Positions 22,705 to 35,212 of a DNA stretch of 64,000 nucleotides are shown here, one piece after another. A model generated the notes under the pieces. It was not told the origin of the DNA and ran no database searches. It worked only from the letters and a program-made list of their open reading frames with translations. The first letter of the stretch is position 1, and each line of letters starts with the position of its first letter. The translations under genes were made by a program, and so were the position numbers. This DNA is from Euwallacea fornicatus (lineage: Eukaryota > Arthropoda > Insecta > Coleoptera > Curculionidae): assembly GCF_040115645.1 (NCBI RefSeq), contig NC_089542.1, positions 2,356,001 through 2,420,000 on the forward strand, written 5' to 3'.

Positions 22705-23533
22705 TACAGGGTGTCCCTAAAAAGTCTGTACAAAATCCTACCACAGATTTTTTAGCCGCAAGCATGACGATTTAACCCTAATTTAGCTTAGTTCGAAAGT
22801 GAAGAGTTTTCATTCAAGATACGGGACGTCACAGTGAAAATTAAAAAAAACAACAAAAATTTACCTTGTTTTTAATGCTGCAATCGAAACAAAATGCCGC
22901 AAAAAGGACTTTTAGGGGTGAGAAATCAGAATCAGTTCACATTTTCGATGCACGTTGTAGAGGGCGTTCTCAGTGCTAGATGAACTCTCTTTAAAGGGGC
23001 GTAACTTTTTTTAACACCCGGTATAAAATTTATTTACCACTAAAATAAAATGGTAATCATTATTACTAAGTTGAGACGAAAAAATAAAAGTATTCAATCA
23101 ATCTTAAATTGTTATAATTTTTCTTAAATCTTCGTGTTTTTGACTATATCAGTTATTATTTGTTTCGTCGTTCCGTACGAATAAGTATTTTCTGTAACGA
23201 TATTTTTCAAGACATGGAGCGAACTACAAATTTTAAACATCTCAACAAGGGATGCCCGCAGGGCTTTGTACCAAAGCACCTTTTTTCCCTAAAACATGTA
23301 GAAAAACACAAATTTAGTCAAATAAATTTTATACAGGGTGATGACAATTGATTGTGTTCAGATAATGACGTTACAAAGTAATTCATTATTTTCCTTTTTC
23401 ACATCTTTACTTTGACGTCCTGCATTTCGAAAACTGTCCACTTTTGGATTTAGGCAACTTGGATCAAATCGTCGTGTTTTCGCCTCATGAATCTATGGCA
23501 GAATCCTGTACAGATTTTTAGAGACGCCCTGTA
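22705..23533. mobile_element. Composite non-autonomous element with TIRs of about 75 bp
   Basis: TACAGGGTGTCCCTAAAAAG at 22705 is matched, inverted, by the right end reading TACAGGGCGTCTCTAAAAA inward from 23533. The arms stay alignable through CTGTACA, the CACAGATT region and GACGATTT. Inside are two more terminus-like words, AACACCCGGTATA (about 23011) and TATACAGGGTG (about 23330), and an inverted 14-mer TATAAAATTTATTT / AAATAAATTTTATA at about 23023 and 23320, so another insertion may sit inside. No transposase is encoded. Confidence 0.65.
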
Positions 23534-23935
23534 GTATGCCCGGACCTCTTGAAACGACTCGGTATCGGCTGGCCAGCCGGCTCGAAGGACCAAGACCATG
23601 CTCCTCGGAAACTCTCCAGGAAAACCGCTTATCGCGCAGTTACAAGATACTAACACGAATGCTCCATGAAAAACTGTCCCTTTATCTACAGGGCTGCTGA
23701 TCGAGCACGTTCCAAACTGACAAAAAACCCATTTTCAATAACCCGGCCATTAAACCTCGATAAATTAAGGTCCGCATGGATTTTATTACAGGGCCGCGTG
23801 CCTTCCGCACAAAAGTAGGTATAAACGTAATAACGGCATTTGTAACAATATTACGAACCCCGATTTCGGTGTAAGCCCGCTATTAAAGGGCTGACAATGC
23901 CGGGAGCGTGTGTCCCTTCAAAGACCGCGGCAGTC

Positions 23936-24245
23936 TCCTATGTGTGCCTACCCACCGGATGATTCAGCAGATTATTATCGCCCAGATTCCCTCCTAGCCC
24001 TAAAACCAATTTTAATTTGCAAGATTTTAATTAAAGTCACTAGATGCTAGGTCAGTTGGGTACGCGGACTCAAACGTTAATCTGTTCCGTCAATTACTTT
24101 GAAGTGTCCTATGCGTGATTATCCACCGGTTAATGGAGAAAATTGTTATCACATACGCTTTCTGGCCTCGACATTTGAATATTCGTTTTAATTAAATCAA
24201 TAAATGCCAGGTCTGTTGGGCACACGGGCTGAAGCGTAATATCGC
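23936..24245 (+). repeat. Diverged two-copy tandem duplication, about 165 bp period
   Basis: TCCTATGTGTGCCTACCCACCGG (split here as TCCTATGTGTG and CCACCGG, 23936) recurs as TCCTATGCGTG and CCACCGG at 24107. TTTTAATTAAAGTC...GATGCTAGGTCAGTTGGG (24025) recurs as TTTTAATTAAATC...ATGCCAGGTCTGTTGGG (24186). Offsets of 171 and 161 bp show indels between the copies. Function unknown. Confidence 0.7.
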
Positions 24246-25053
24246 GCGCAGGTGCACGAATAACACAGCCATCATCAGTCAAGAGTGTGGTTTCCTTTTG
24301 CTGTAATAAATCTAATGGACGCAAATCCGAGTGGTTAGCAGGCCGGCGCCCCGGGATCACATCATTATCGGGTAATTCGAGCCTAAAGTCCCCCGCCGAC
24401 TTTTCGAGAATGCGAAGCGCTCCCGCAGACCATCTGATAGAACCTGTTGGCTTGGCTTTCTTTGTCTCGGCTCGTATGGTAACAGATTAACTCGTTATTA
24501 TTAGCTTTTTCACGGAATTCATGGCTCAATTAAAAGCCAAAAATCCCGGCGAAGCCCCGCGACATTATCGAACTCCCGGTGCATTCAGCCTAAATCCAGT
24601 GCGAAGCCTGGTGCCGACAGCCTCTCAACTTCTGGCTCGATGGGGATTAGCACCAGCTCTCGACCGACTATTATCTGTCAAAATCGAAGGGATTTGAGGC
24701 CCTCTAGTGGAACAGATTTCTCCATAAAATTAGACGTTTAACGAAGTTATTAAGGGCTGCTCGAGTCCGCTCCTAAAATTTACAACCACAGGGACTAGGT
24801 GTTCCTTTTTTAAACTCCCTACAGAATTGATTTGGGGGTTAATGAAGTATTCTGCCGGTCGAGGGTCGAACACAAAGCAATAAATTGCGGAAACAGTCGC
24901 CTCGTTTGCATTCAAACTCCAAATGTAATCAAATTGCATTACACATGTTTGAACATGTAACCCCGGCTTCAGACGCCTGGATGTGCCTTGTGAGATGATC
25001 TCATTTATTATTAAGGCCTTCATCGCACATAAATCCACGGTCGAGATTTTTGT

Positions 25054-25056
<3 letters not shown>
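24246..25056. other. No gene seen
   Basis: A minus-strand reading at about 24360-24290 (PANHSDLRPLDLLQQKE) weakly recalls the transposase SPDL signature. It is too decayed to call. Confidence 0.35.

Positions 25057-25088
<32 letters not shown>
25057..25088. repeat. (TG)16 microsatellite
   Basis: Uninterrupted TG dinucleotide run. Confidence 0.95.
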
Positions 25089-25091
<3 letters not shown>

Positions 25092-26914
25092 AATACCCAA
25101 ATTCAATTACCTCTCGTGTCGGCTTAAAAGCTCCAGAATGAGTTTCCCGACTGGGAGAATAGATTGATATGAAAGAGGACAAATTAACGCCAATTAAGGG
25201 ATCTTAAAAGGATCTCGATTGCCTTTGCCATCGGGATCGATGACGTTTTGGTCAGAGTTCATTTATTTCACCGGTTGGTGCGTCAGCACTCGGGACTCAC
25301 CCATTAACTGATAACCGACTGGAGAGTCGGAAACGTTACGTACGTATGACGGTTAAAGGGTCCAATTTAGAAGATTTAAACGTAAGAATGAGGTCATTAA
25401 CGGATTTTAGAGGAATAATTTAGAGGACATAATTTGCCAAAATCCATCGGTTTATCTTCGAAAATACAAAAACTTCGTAATCCCGTGTTTCGGCTACAAT
25501 TAGGTAACCGTTACGTAAAATTTACTTCGAAATTTCGAGCTTCGGGCGAACTCGGTCAAATGTTTATTTGACATTTTCTGAAAACTCGAATTTTCTTTTG
25601 CCAAAGACCAAGTTACTCAATTCAGGTGGAAACGTGCGTTTCCAGATCAATTGTTCTACACGGAAGTTAAACATTTTTAAATTTTGTTTCTTGCAAGATG
25701 AGCGAAAGAAGTTGCCCAGGATTTCCGACGAATGACCACTTCTTTCCTCTCTGGTAAGTTTGCTTACAAATTTAGTGGTTAAAAACTGGTTAAGTACCCA
25801 AACTATCGTAACAGCATATTAAACGGGAAGTAGCGCCTAATTTTTTAACCTCTTTTGGCTGGAGATTCTAAAAGGAACGGCGATTTCGACACAACTCAAC
25901 GCAGTTACCACACCGACTAATTTTGGAGGAGCATAACACACTAGACTGTTATAGTCGACCTGAACTGACAGGTGCATGGGGAACAATACCGTGACACATT
26001 CCACACCCCATTGCCTGCTGGGCAGACAGTTCAATTCACCAAAAAAGTAGTAATAAATAGGGTCGATCATAATGGAATTGCTAATAATGTCTAGAAATGA
26101 GTTTATCTAGCCCGTATCTCAACTGGCACAGGATTTATGACCCGCTACGTTATTGCGAGGGTAGCATGTTGTTTATATGGGGTGAGGGGACACGTTTTTT
26201 TTTTTTTATAACAGCTGTCTTATTGTCCTTCGTGGTTTTTGGAGAATTTTGATGTATGCGGTCGTCACACGCACGAACTTTAGTCATATCGCTAAACGAG
26301 GTCGTTTAGAGTCCTTTATAAGAAATGTTAAGCATGTCTCACGAGGCATAAATCAGGTAGAGCTATTAAAAACGCATTAAATTTTTGTTTGCACCGCCCA
26401 GTACATAAACATCGGCTACAGTCGAAAAACTTCTCTTGGGGCTATAAATTACGAATGATAAAAACGGCTCATGTGGCTCCCTAAACTGTATTGTTAAGCC
26501 AGCTGTCAGCAATCGCGACCCATTTTTAACTTACTTTCCGGCACGTTTTTTTAATTCACTTTGGGGCGACAGTCGTAACTCGGTTTTTGCCAATGAAAAA
26601 CTTGGTCCGAACTACATTGGTTATTTGTACGATCAGAATATTCAAGACCCAATCACAACAAACATATGGCACAATTCCAACACCACTCTAATGGTCGTTG
26701 AATAACCAAAATTTAAATATTCCATCAACCAATAATAATAATAATTTAAAGTTCAATAACGTGTATGTGTTCATTATTAATACATCAGTTTTAGAGCCCG
26801 TTTCGCGTTTTACTATTGAGTTGGGCCCGAATCGATTGTTTTTTGAGGTCAGTCACTTTTTCACCAGATAAAAGGTGAATTTATCATGATATAAATTTTC
26901 ACTTTCATCAAATT
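25089..26914. other. No gene seen
   Basis: Unique DNA with a 12-nt T run near 26200. No ORF with a recognisable domain. Confidence 0.4.
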
Positions 26915-27163
26915 CTAGATTGCCATATTTATCATCTTGTCGGGTAATACGACCTTTAATGGCACAGTGTTATGAATCCTCTCGGCGATATTGCCATCCA
27001 TGTTTTTTAATAAGCCAGGCGAAATTGTCGGCTCTAAAACTCCCGTAATGAGGATATAAATTTGGCAACATGGCCTCTGAGGTCTTGAAGATTTCGAGAG
27101 AATCATTATGAGATTGATGGGAGAATTGTTAAGGGTTAAATCGGAAATGCGAGCAGGTCTCAC
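26915..27163 (-). pseudogene. Very decayed transposase C-terminus
   Basis: The minus-strand frame starts RPARISDLTLNN, comparable to the WPARSPDLTPLDFF signature of DUF4817-type transposases. About 35 codons on it has ISPGLLKNMDGNIAERIHN, comparable to the family's C-terminal helix (IPEMLRNVW...RLxxC). Order and spacing fit, but the sequence is far from any intact copy here. Read as an old fossil; chance resemblance is possible. Confidence 0.4.
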
Positions 27164-28540
27164 GCGGAATGGCTCAACGGCAAATGACTTTTTCTTTATT
27201 TCTTGCTGTAACTATGTTTTCTGGTTATAATCGAACTTTCCGGAAATTTTCTAGAAAATTCTCTTTAAAAAAAAATTTCATAAGTTTCTTAAAGTCGGTT
27301 ACACGACTTCGGAACTTTGTAAACTTTCGCGAATTGCTTAGAAAACTCTAGAAGGAAAAATGGAAAACTGGTTTTCGTCCAAGTCAATTTCAAGTCAGAA
27401 AATAACTGATACGAAACTTGAAAGTAGAAAATTCTGAACATTATTTCCTATATTCGATCTCCATTCGCGATAATTCTAGTCGAACTAAGAAAATCGATGT
27501 GATGTTTCAATGTAAAAAATGTACGAATAATTCCTTAAAAATTCGGTCTAATTTTGCGAAAATTTGAATTGAATTCGAACCAGATTAACAGGAAACACCT
27601 GGTAAATTTCCAAAAATTTTGTCAGCGTTCAATCCAAATTTGCAAGAATTTCAGCACAGATTCTGATAATGGTAAGATAACAATGCCCATATGAATGCGT
27701 GCCTACTGATCCTTGAGGAAACGGTCGTGCTTATACTGACACGTTGAGATATATCTTCTTTTTGGCACTGAACACATTATCGGGACTATTTTCTGATATC
27801 TGATTTCATTGATGGTTAAACATAACGATCCCCGATAACGCATCTGCTCCAGGATGGGAGAGGTGATGTATGGAGAGGAAAGTCGATATTTTAAGTTCGG
27901 AAAAAATAGTACAACTGTGCGGATCGAAAGATCACCACATACTGATGACGTCAGATTTAGTAATGTTAATTTGAAGGGCAGTTTCCTCCTCCATAAATCT
28001 CATGATTTCGTTATCTGCTTTTTGGCGTGCGCCAGGTCCTCGTAGTTCAAAGGCACTAGAATTCCTATTCTCCAGGGTAATGCATTTGCTTTCCTATTGT
28101 CCGATCCAGAAATTTGTTATATATTCGTAGTGGATAAAAGAAAAATAAAAAAAAAACTTTGTAAGACTTCAAATTTTATCGCGGAAAGGTCGTGACATGA
28201 AGTATGAAGTTTCCTGTTTACTACATGTTAACAATTTGCGGAACTCCCGATTAACAGAAATTCCGCACTCCGGAACTCGAGGTATCGATCTCCCTTCGAC
28301 AGGAACATCCCACTCGACACTCTACAGTACAATAAACAAACTTGTGTGTGGAAGCTTTAACCAAACAAACCCTCAACTCCTCATTTGGAATTATTCATGC
28401 CTGACGCCTTGTCAAACTTTATCCGCATTAGCGCAAGTTCTGTCTGGCATCGCCCCGGCAAGGGTTGGGAGTTTATAAATAGATAATCCTCGATTAAACA
28501 TCGTAATATGGTAATACGAGAGTGCTTAATGCCCTTAAAT
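27164..28540. other. No gene seen
   Basis: Unique, AT-rich DNA. No TIR pair, tandem repeat or domain-bearing ORF found. Confidence 0.4.
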
Positions 28541-28690
28541 GTTTACCTCCAGATAAATATAGAGAGATGGGAAAAATTTAACGGCATTAAATCGGGAGTG
28601 CGAGCGGGCCAGTCATGCAAAATGTTCAAATAACTATTTGGATGGTCTAAATGTTGGCAATGCCAGATAGGATCAATCACCCGCGCGTTA
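28541..28690 (-). pseudogene. Decayed transposase fragment with a WPARTPDL signature
   Basis: The minus strand reads NSYLNILHDWPARTPDLMPL then NFSHLSIFIW before a stop. This matches the second half of the DUF4817-type DDE core (GPIxWPARSPDLTPLDFFLW). Only about 40 codons remain and no TIRs were found around it. Confidence 0.5.
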
Positions 28691-30062
28691 ATTGACCTTT
28701 TTTTTATATATTTTTTTAATTTCCAGGCTCGATATAAAAAGGTAATTAAATTATTCCGTTTGGGTCCTCATTTTGAAATAAACTAATTTTTATCTCCGGG
28801 TTATTAGGTAATAAGAGAAGTTCCAGGCAGTAAAAAGTGGAACTAATTAGAATCGTAACTTGTTCCCATAGTCTTTTTAAAGGGATTTCTTTGCGTTTCC
28901 GCGCCTTTAACGACAGACAATAACTTGCGACGTTTCAAAGTAAAATGGCCCTCTTTTTACGACTTAAAAACTTTTCCCTCAAAGCTTTTAATCGTCTCGA
29001 TCATTGGCAAATTTTCTATAGAAAATCCGCAATTTTTCTCTTTCTTTCAAGTAGATCTGGAAATTAATTCGCTTCAAAGGATCTTTAGCGAAATTAAAAA
29101 TCGCCGACAGACGCTCAAATAATAATAATCGATGCTGGAAATTATGAAAAATCGACTCCTCTTTAGCTTCCGCCAGTCTTTTGAAGTGTTGTAAGTACAC
29201 AAAGTGATTTCATTATGCCGCTCTTTTGTGCTAAACTACTTTGTATTTCGAACTAACGAGGTATCGATCATCCGGTTCGTAGTTTTAGAGATGTTTTAAA
29301 GCTGTTACTACAGTAGAAAGTCGAGTAAAGAGGGATGTTATTTTAAAAACAAATTTATTTTCAAAAATATACCTGAGTTATCAGGAAGGTATTGCTAGAG
29401 AGTCTTCGAAAATATGGAAATAATGATGCCGATGAGTCGAGTTCCCACGCGCTCCTAAGAAATACACATCACTACCTAGTTCGTGAGGTGACGACCTACA
29501 CCGTGAATGGCTCGAGGGAGAATCCCAACTCAGTCTCATGATCACATTCGGATTCCGATCATCACACTCTGAATCCGATTAATCACTCTTTATTCTCGAA
29601 TATTAGAAAAATTTCAAAATTTAACGTGTTCGACTTTCGCGACCCCTCACGGTCATGATAGAAAATTCAGTTTAATAAGTTATATGAAGCGGCTATGCAA
29701 CCCATTACCACTACAAGATATAACATGTCAACCTACTTTAACCTATTAATTTGGTAGATCAATCGGTTGAAACTGAAGGAACGGGGGATTGGATCAATCC
29801 TATCAAGTTGCTTTAACAGTTGGGCGAGCAACTTGCTCGTATAAAAGTGTGGGTGGGACCCGTCTTTCAAGCTTCTTCGATTGCTCACGTTGATAAAGCT
29901 AAAAAGAGGGTCGGTAGAATTCGACCTGTCAATTCGGTAGATCGGTTGCCCGCGATGAAAATTCGGAAAGAGACGATGGAATAGAATCAACCCAAGCATG
30001 GTGACCGAAGGTAGTTTAGGTTGTTGCAGAATAATTGTTTTCATATATCGCATTCTCACACA
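28691..30062. other. No gene seen
   Basis: Unique DNA; minus-strand ORF 29733-30068 (111 codons) has no recognisable domain. Confidence 0.4.
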
Positions 30063-31554
30063 CTGCACAGCAAAATTAACGCATATTATAGGATTTTTCG
30101 TATTTTCTTTTTTATGATTTTAAAGTAAATATTTAACGCTTACTAACGTAGTATGACAACGACTATCATTAAATCTAACGTGACGGAATCAATAAAGGGT
30201 ATAGTTAAATAAATACATGGTGTGCCAAAAAATTACATAATTTTTATTCCTTAATTTGTACAAATGAATATTTAATAGTGTGTGTTGCCCTCTCTTGTTC
30301 TGATTAATGCTTCACACCTCCTTGGCATACTTGAAATTGTGTTTCTAATGTCATCTTGATTAATGTGATCCCACAATTCCGTGATCTATAATGACAACTC
30401 ATTTAAGTCCCTAGGGAGAACCTATAAGGTTCTAACTTGTCGTCCCACCTTGTTCCCTAAATGTTCGATGGGGTTCAGATCAGGGCGTCTTTCTGGCCAA
30501 GGTAACGTTTGCATTTTCACATCTTCGGGTGGGCACTTGCGCCACGTGCGGCTGTGCATTATCGTGAATCAATAAAAATTCCTCATCGATAAATGGGGTA
30601 CGTGGCACTACATGGGGTTATAAAACGTCTGTTTTCAGTCTGTCAAAGTACCGTTCTGAAGCACAACTAACTCCGTGCGACCTTCCAAGCTAATGCCTCC
30701 CCATATCATAACAGATCTCCCTCCACAGCCCACAGTTCCCACAACGTTACACTGGGCATATCGCTCTCCAGGGCGTCGATACACTCTCCTACAACGATCA
30801 TCACTAAAAAGACAAAATCGAGACTTATCCGTAAAGAGTACGTTGCCCCATTGACAATCTCCTCAATCTAGGTGTTGTCGAGCAAATTGAAGACGCTGCC
30901 TTCGATTTTCTACGGGTAATTGGGGACCGCTCTGCAGCCCCATAGGGAGTAATATTGCTTTCTGCCAACCTCCTTCTCACTGTATCTTGATTGATACGAA
31001 AGTCATATCGACGAGAAAACTGCAGCCGCGGCGCAGTACTTGTAGCGAATCGACTTCGTAAAGCTTGCAATCGCAAAAATCGATCTCGATTATTCGTAGC
31101 GAACATCTGTCGTTCTTGTCCAGGTCTTCTTTGACTCGTGCCAGTCTCTCGAAATCGTGCGAGTGCTCTGGAGACCGTAGATTGTGCCACTCACAGTTGG
31201 AGGGCGATTTGAACCTACTTCCGCAAATGCCACAGCAGCTACACATGCTTCCGCAGAAAGATTTCTCCTCTCGTGAATATTTTGGGTCATTTTTTTCAGG
31301 GACAAAATGCCCTAAAAACGCAATCTAACTGGACTTAAATGAGGTGTACAACCTTCGAGCCAAAATTGCCGAAAGGGCAATTTTGAGTATTTCGCAAACA
31401 ACTGTTGTTATCTTATAAATAAATATGTGAAAAATTAGGAAACAGTTTTGAGAGGGATGAAGAAATTATTTCAAAATACCTAAACGAGCATTATAAATAT
31501 TTTCGAATGCGGATTTTTCAATTTAAAAAATTATGCGTTAATTTTGCTGTGCAG
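30063..31554 (-). mobile_element. Tc1-like DNA transposon, 1.49 kb
   Basis: A perfect 22-bp inverted repeat (CTGCACAGCAAAATTAAC plus GCAT) lies at 30063-30084 and 31533-31554. It encloses a minus-strand Tc1-like transposase pseudogene at the spacing expected for the family. The flanks do not show the usual TA; TGCA stands on both sides of CAGCAAAATT, so the exact termini are uncertain by a few bases. Confidence 0.8.
30272..31305 (-). pseudogene. Tc1-like transposase, broken by frameshifts and stops
   Basis: Minus-strand reading. The N-terminus is near 31305 (MTQNIHERRNLSAEACVAA). After a frameshift comes the paired helix-turn-helix, with QSTVSRALARFRETGTSQRR and later INQDTVRRRLAESNI (31190-30950). 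Next is the catalytic core with VLFTDKSRFCLFSDDRC (first Asp kept) and SVMIWGGISLEGRT. The third-site motif is ERRPDLNPIEHLGNKV, with Glu as expected for D34E Tc1 elements. The frame ends in REGNTHY and a stop at 30272. Several internal stops and shifts are present, including at 30838-30870 and 30610-30630. Full family length (about 340 codons) is preserved, so decay rather than deletion inactivated it. Confidence 0.85.
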
Positions 31555-32166
31555 CGCACATTGGGGTGATGCGTGTCTGCGGAGTGCAGTGTTGTTGGCG
31601 AGGCTTCATGGGGCGCTTACGACTTTGAACGGCTCCCGCTGAGGAACGCTACATTCCCAATCTGACGACCGAGTTCCTGAACCCTCAGCCGAGTCCAGAA
31701 CTCTTTTTTTTTTTCATTTTTTTTTCTGAACCATTATCCCATCGAAAACTTGGCCGTTCTCCAATTTGTAACGAACAGATAGCTTACAAACCAGACCAGC
31801 TACAAAATCAATTACCAGCTGATTGGATACACTATCGACCTCAATCTAGGCTATCCTTTCAAGAGTGCCACTGTGCCGCTACTCCAACATCGATAAGCTC
31901 GTTAGGGAACTAAGTTTCAGTTATTCTATGCTCCCCGAATGTGACACCGCCGGGATTGTTAGATTAGAGCAGGGCCAAGTTCGGGAAGTGCGCTTAAGAT
32001 CCAAATTTAGCACGTATTAAATGCAATATGAGCGTCTCCGCGTATACGAAGTTCTCTTGTTTCTGCGACCACTCTTGTCGAAGGATGGTGGGATTATGCC
32101 AGGCTGGCATAATCCCACTTGTGATAACTAGACAGTTGTTTCGAATTTCCGCAACCCGCAAATCAA
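31555..32166. other. No gene seen
   Basis: Unique spacer between two transposons, with T-rich runs near 31705-31730. Confidence 0.4.
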
Positions 32167-32465
32167 TACGAGGCGTCCCAAAAATACACAGACAAACTTC
32201 GAGGGGCGATGGGGGACGTTAATGCAAACTTTTTTCTTCGATGAACTTACGCCCGTAAATGAGCCGCTCGAGCTGTAGAGCAAATAAAATATTTCAAGTC
32301 ATATCAAATGGGCAAATCGATTCTTGATTCAACTGGACGCCACTGTGTTTCGTGTATTTTTTTTTTGTTTCGACTAGGTTTATTGCTGGGAGCACAAACA
32401 TTTCTTTATCGCAATTAGACTTGCCAAACATGCCAGTTTAAAAGCCGCAGGGCGTATGATTTGTA

Positions 32466-34071
32466 CGGTGGACGACAAAAACATTCGGACAGCAAATCTA
32501 ATTAATCATACTTAACGTTTTAAACGGACATTTGAAAGAATTGGACGAAATATATTCAATGACGAATTTCTAAGGTATTTTTGCTGCCATGAAACGACCT
32601 TAATTTTCACTTAAAACCATCGAAATCTAAAGAAAATTATGGAATTAGAGAATTTTCGCATATTTTTAATCTCAGAAAAGTATTCGGATGCTGTTTAGCT
32701 GCTGGCAAGACAACAGTTTTTCTACTATTTTGCAACTCATTTCTTCGTCATGAATCACTCTCATACACATCCATATAGCACGTTATCGAATTGCCATTTA
32801 TTATCATCTGAAAAATGGGCCGTATCGCAAATAAAAAGAACATTAGTTTTGAAATTAGACAGCTAGTGATTTCCATTGATCAAAACTGTGATTCATACCG
32901 AAAAATAGGTGCTATAGTAAATCTAAGTAAGAGCTCGGTGGGAGCCGTGACATCGTGGTATAAAAATGAAGAGAAAATTATGCCATTGAAGCAATCAGGT
33001 CGTTCGCGAACTCTCAACGAACAAGATTACCGACTTATTATGCGAAAAGTGGGAGAAAATCCTAAAATAACTGCCCCTAAGTTGCGAATGGAAATGGAGA
33101 AATTTCACGAAAAGAAAGCGTCAACGGAGACCATTGGAAGATGTATGCGTGATCATGGTTTGCACGGTCGTGTAGCGAGGAAAAGACCCTGGTGAAGTAA
33201 GAAAAACCAAAAAGTTCGATTTGAATTTGCCACGGAACGCGTTTCTAAGGATGAGGACTTCTGGAATGACGATGAATCTAAATTTAACACTTCTGGATCC
33301 GATGGTAGGCAAATCGTCTGGAGAAAAGCAAATACTGAGCGAAATAACAACAATTTATGTCCCACGATTAAACACGATGGAGGCCTGGTTTGAGGGTGTA
33401 TATCCTCGCAAGGTGCGGGCGAATTGGTTTTTATTGAGGGAATAATGGACAAGATATATTATCTCAACTTGTTAAAGCGCAATCTTAAAGTGTCGAGAAA
33501 ATGGGATTACTGGATCGGTTTAAATTTAATCAAGACAATGATCCTGAGCACAGTGGTGAAAAGAATGGTCGTTGTATAATCGTCGAAACGTGATGAGAAC
33601 GCCACCGCAATCCCCAGATCTCGACCCTATTGAGAACGTCGGGCATCAATTGGACGTTCAAATGCGACATCAGATTACAAATACATGAACGTTCGAAAGA
33701 GTATTCGGTGAAGAATGACATAAAATTGATAAACGATTTATAAAAAAAAAAAAAAAATTCTTCCCTGCCAGGCCGAGTGCAAAGTGTTCGGGACCAAAAA
33801 GGTCACATGAAATATTAATTTTTAGAAGCCATTTTTACCGTTTTTTGTTATGTTTAAACCGGCATTCGAATATTTTTGTGATTAAGTAAAAATATTACTT
33901 AAACTGGTTCGTTATTATTTCTCTAGTTGTATATGTTTGTTGTTTATGAATTTGTTAAAATTTAATCAGTTTATTGTCAATTAAATTTTTCTACCCCGGT
34001 CAGTACACAATCTCTTAAACCCAATAATAAATGAATTCTGGTAGGTGTCCGGATATTTTTGTGATCCCCTG
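32466..34071 (+). mobile_element. Tc1-like element (1.6 kb) nested in the DUF4817-type transposon
   Basis: Ends CGGTGGACGACAAAAACAT (32466) and, inverted at the right end, CAGGGGATCACAAAAATAT (34071), each bordered by TA (32464-32465, 34072-34073), the standard Tc1 target duplication. A related inner copy of the terminus (GGCATTCGAATATTTTTGTG, about 33861) suggests an internal direct-repeat site as in IR/DR-type Tc1 elements. It encloses the Tc1 transposase 32815-33743. Confidence 0.85.
32815..33743 (+). pseudogene. Tc1-like transposase with intact N-terminal DNA-binding domain, decayed core
   Basis: ATG at 32815 opens 126 codons: MGRIANKKNISFEIRQLVIS, YRKIGAIVNLSKSSVGAV (first helix-turn-helix), SGRSRTLNEQDYRLIMRKV (AT-hook-like and second helix-turn-helix), then TETIGRCMRDHGLHGRVARK. 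The frame then breaks at 33193. Further remnants include LLDRFKFNQDNDPEHSGE (second catalytic Asp, about 33505-33557) and SPDLDPIENV-like sequence (PQSRPY in the current frame) near 33610-33640. The tail ends near a TAA at 33741. Length matches the family; the catalytic half is full of stops. Confidence 0.82.
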
Positions 34072-34146
34072 TACGTACATTATCATTATTCAGTTGGCAT
34101 CGTAACATTAATTTTGTTGAGTGATAAATCAAAATTTGTGTTGAAA

Positions 34147-35212
34147 ATGAACGTTAATTTCTCATTTGAAGACCTCGCCGACATGCACCTTGCACGTGGT
34201 GCAGCAAATTGTAATGGAAGAAAAGCTGCAGGCTTATATGGGCAGAGATACTCACGGCCCTGGCAACCTCATCGTATAACCTTCGCTTTCGTCCACCGTC
34301 GCCTTAGAAAAAGTGGGAACCTAAAGCCTCCTGGTTGTGATGGTCGTACAAGAACAGTGGGTGAGGTTGAATTTGAAGAAGGAGTTTTACACTGTATGGA
34401 GGGAAAACAATCCACGAGTGTTCGCGCTGTATGAGATTTTTCCATGTCGACGATACAGCGTGTGATGCATGAACAACTCTTCTACCCTTACCGTTTACAA
34501 CGCGTACAAGCTTTAAATCCTGAAGATTATCCAAATCGATTTGCTTTTTTCCGATGGTTTTTAGGTCACAACTTAATAGAACCTCATTTCGGGAGAATAG
34601 TTTTGTTTGCCGATGAGACACGTTTCAGGCGCGATGGTTATTTTAATGGTACAAACAGCCATGTTTGGGATGATAGAAATCCTCACAGTCTGGTTTATAC
34701 AAGACACCAGCAACAATTTTCGATAAACATGTGGACTGGTATTGTTGGTGAGAATCTAATAGTTCACTTGCTGTCAGCTCGTTTGAACGCCCACGTTTAT
34801 CTCCATTTTCTGCGACTTGTTTTGTCTCAACTGTTAGAAAATGTTTCTTTCGACGTTGGAATTAACATGCGATTCCAACATGACGGGACACCTCCACATT
34901 TTGGTTTAAACGCGCGTTAGTACTTGGATCGGCGATTTCCCAACCAATGAATTGAGAGAGGAGGTCCTTTAACCTGGCCCGTTCATTCTCCCGATCTCAA
35001 CCCCTTGGACTTTTTCCTTTGGGGTTGTCTCAAATCTGTGGTCCACGACACCCCTAGTCGTAATGAGGAAGATCTCTTAGTAAGAACAATGGCCATCGGT
35101 ACACATTTAGGAAGCCATTCCTCAAATTTTCCACAGGGTTTACAAGTCAGCGAACCGACGGTGCAACCTTCGTATTGAAGCAGATATTCAACATTTTGAA
35201 CAATTACTGTAA
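34147..35212 (+). pseudogene. DUF4817-type transposase, near full length, a few frameshifts
   Basis: This is the best-preserved copy of its family here. From 34147: NFSFEDLADMHLARGAANCN and QRYSRPWQPHRITFAFVHRR, the DUF4817 helix-turn-helix. A frameshift follows near 34435. From 34444 there is a 158-codon open core with HFGRIVLFADETRFRRDGYF (first Asp), INMWTGIVGENLIVHLL and MRFQHDGTPPHFGLNAR (second Asp). It stops at TAG 34918-34920. After a shift, GPLTWPVHSPDLNPLDFFLW (third site) follows, and the tail ends IEADIQHFEQLL with TAA at 35210-35212. At least two frameshifts and one stop make it inactive, but all three acidic catalytic residues are still written. Confidence 0.88.

Noticed and set aside
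24730..25182. 150-codon minus-strand ORF over the TG microsatellite
   Set aside because: It contains a His-Thr run from the (TG)16 repeat and no domain; the frame is kept open by the repeat and by chance.
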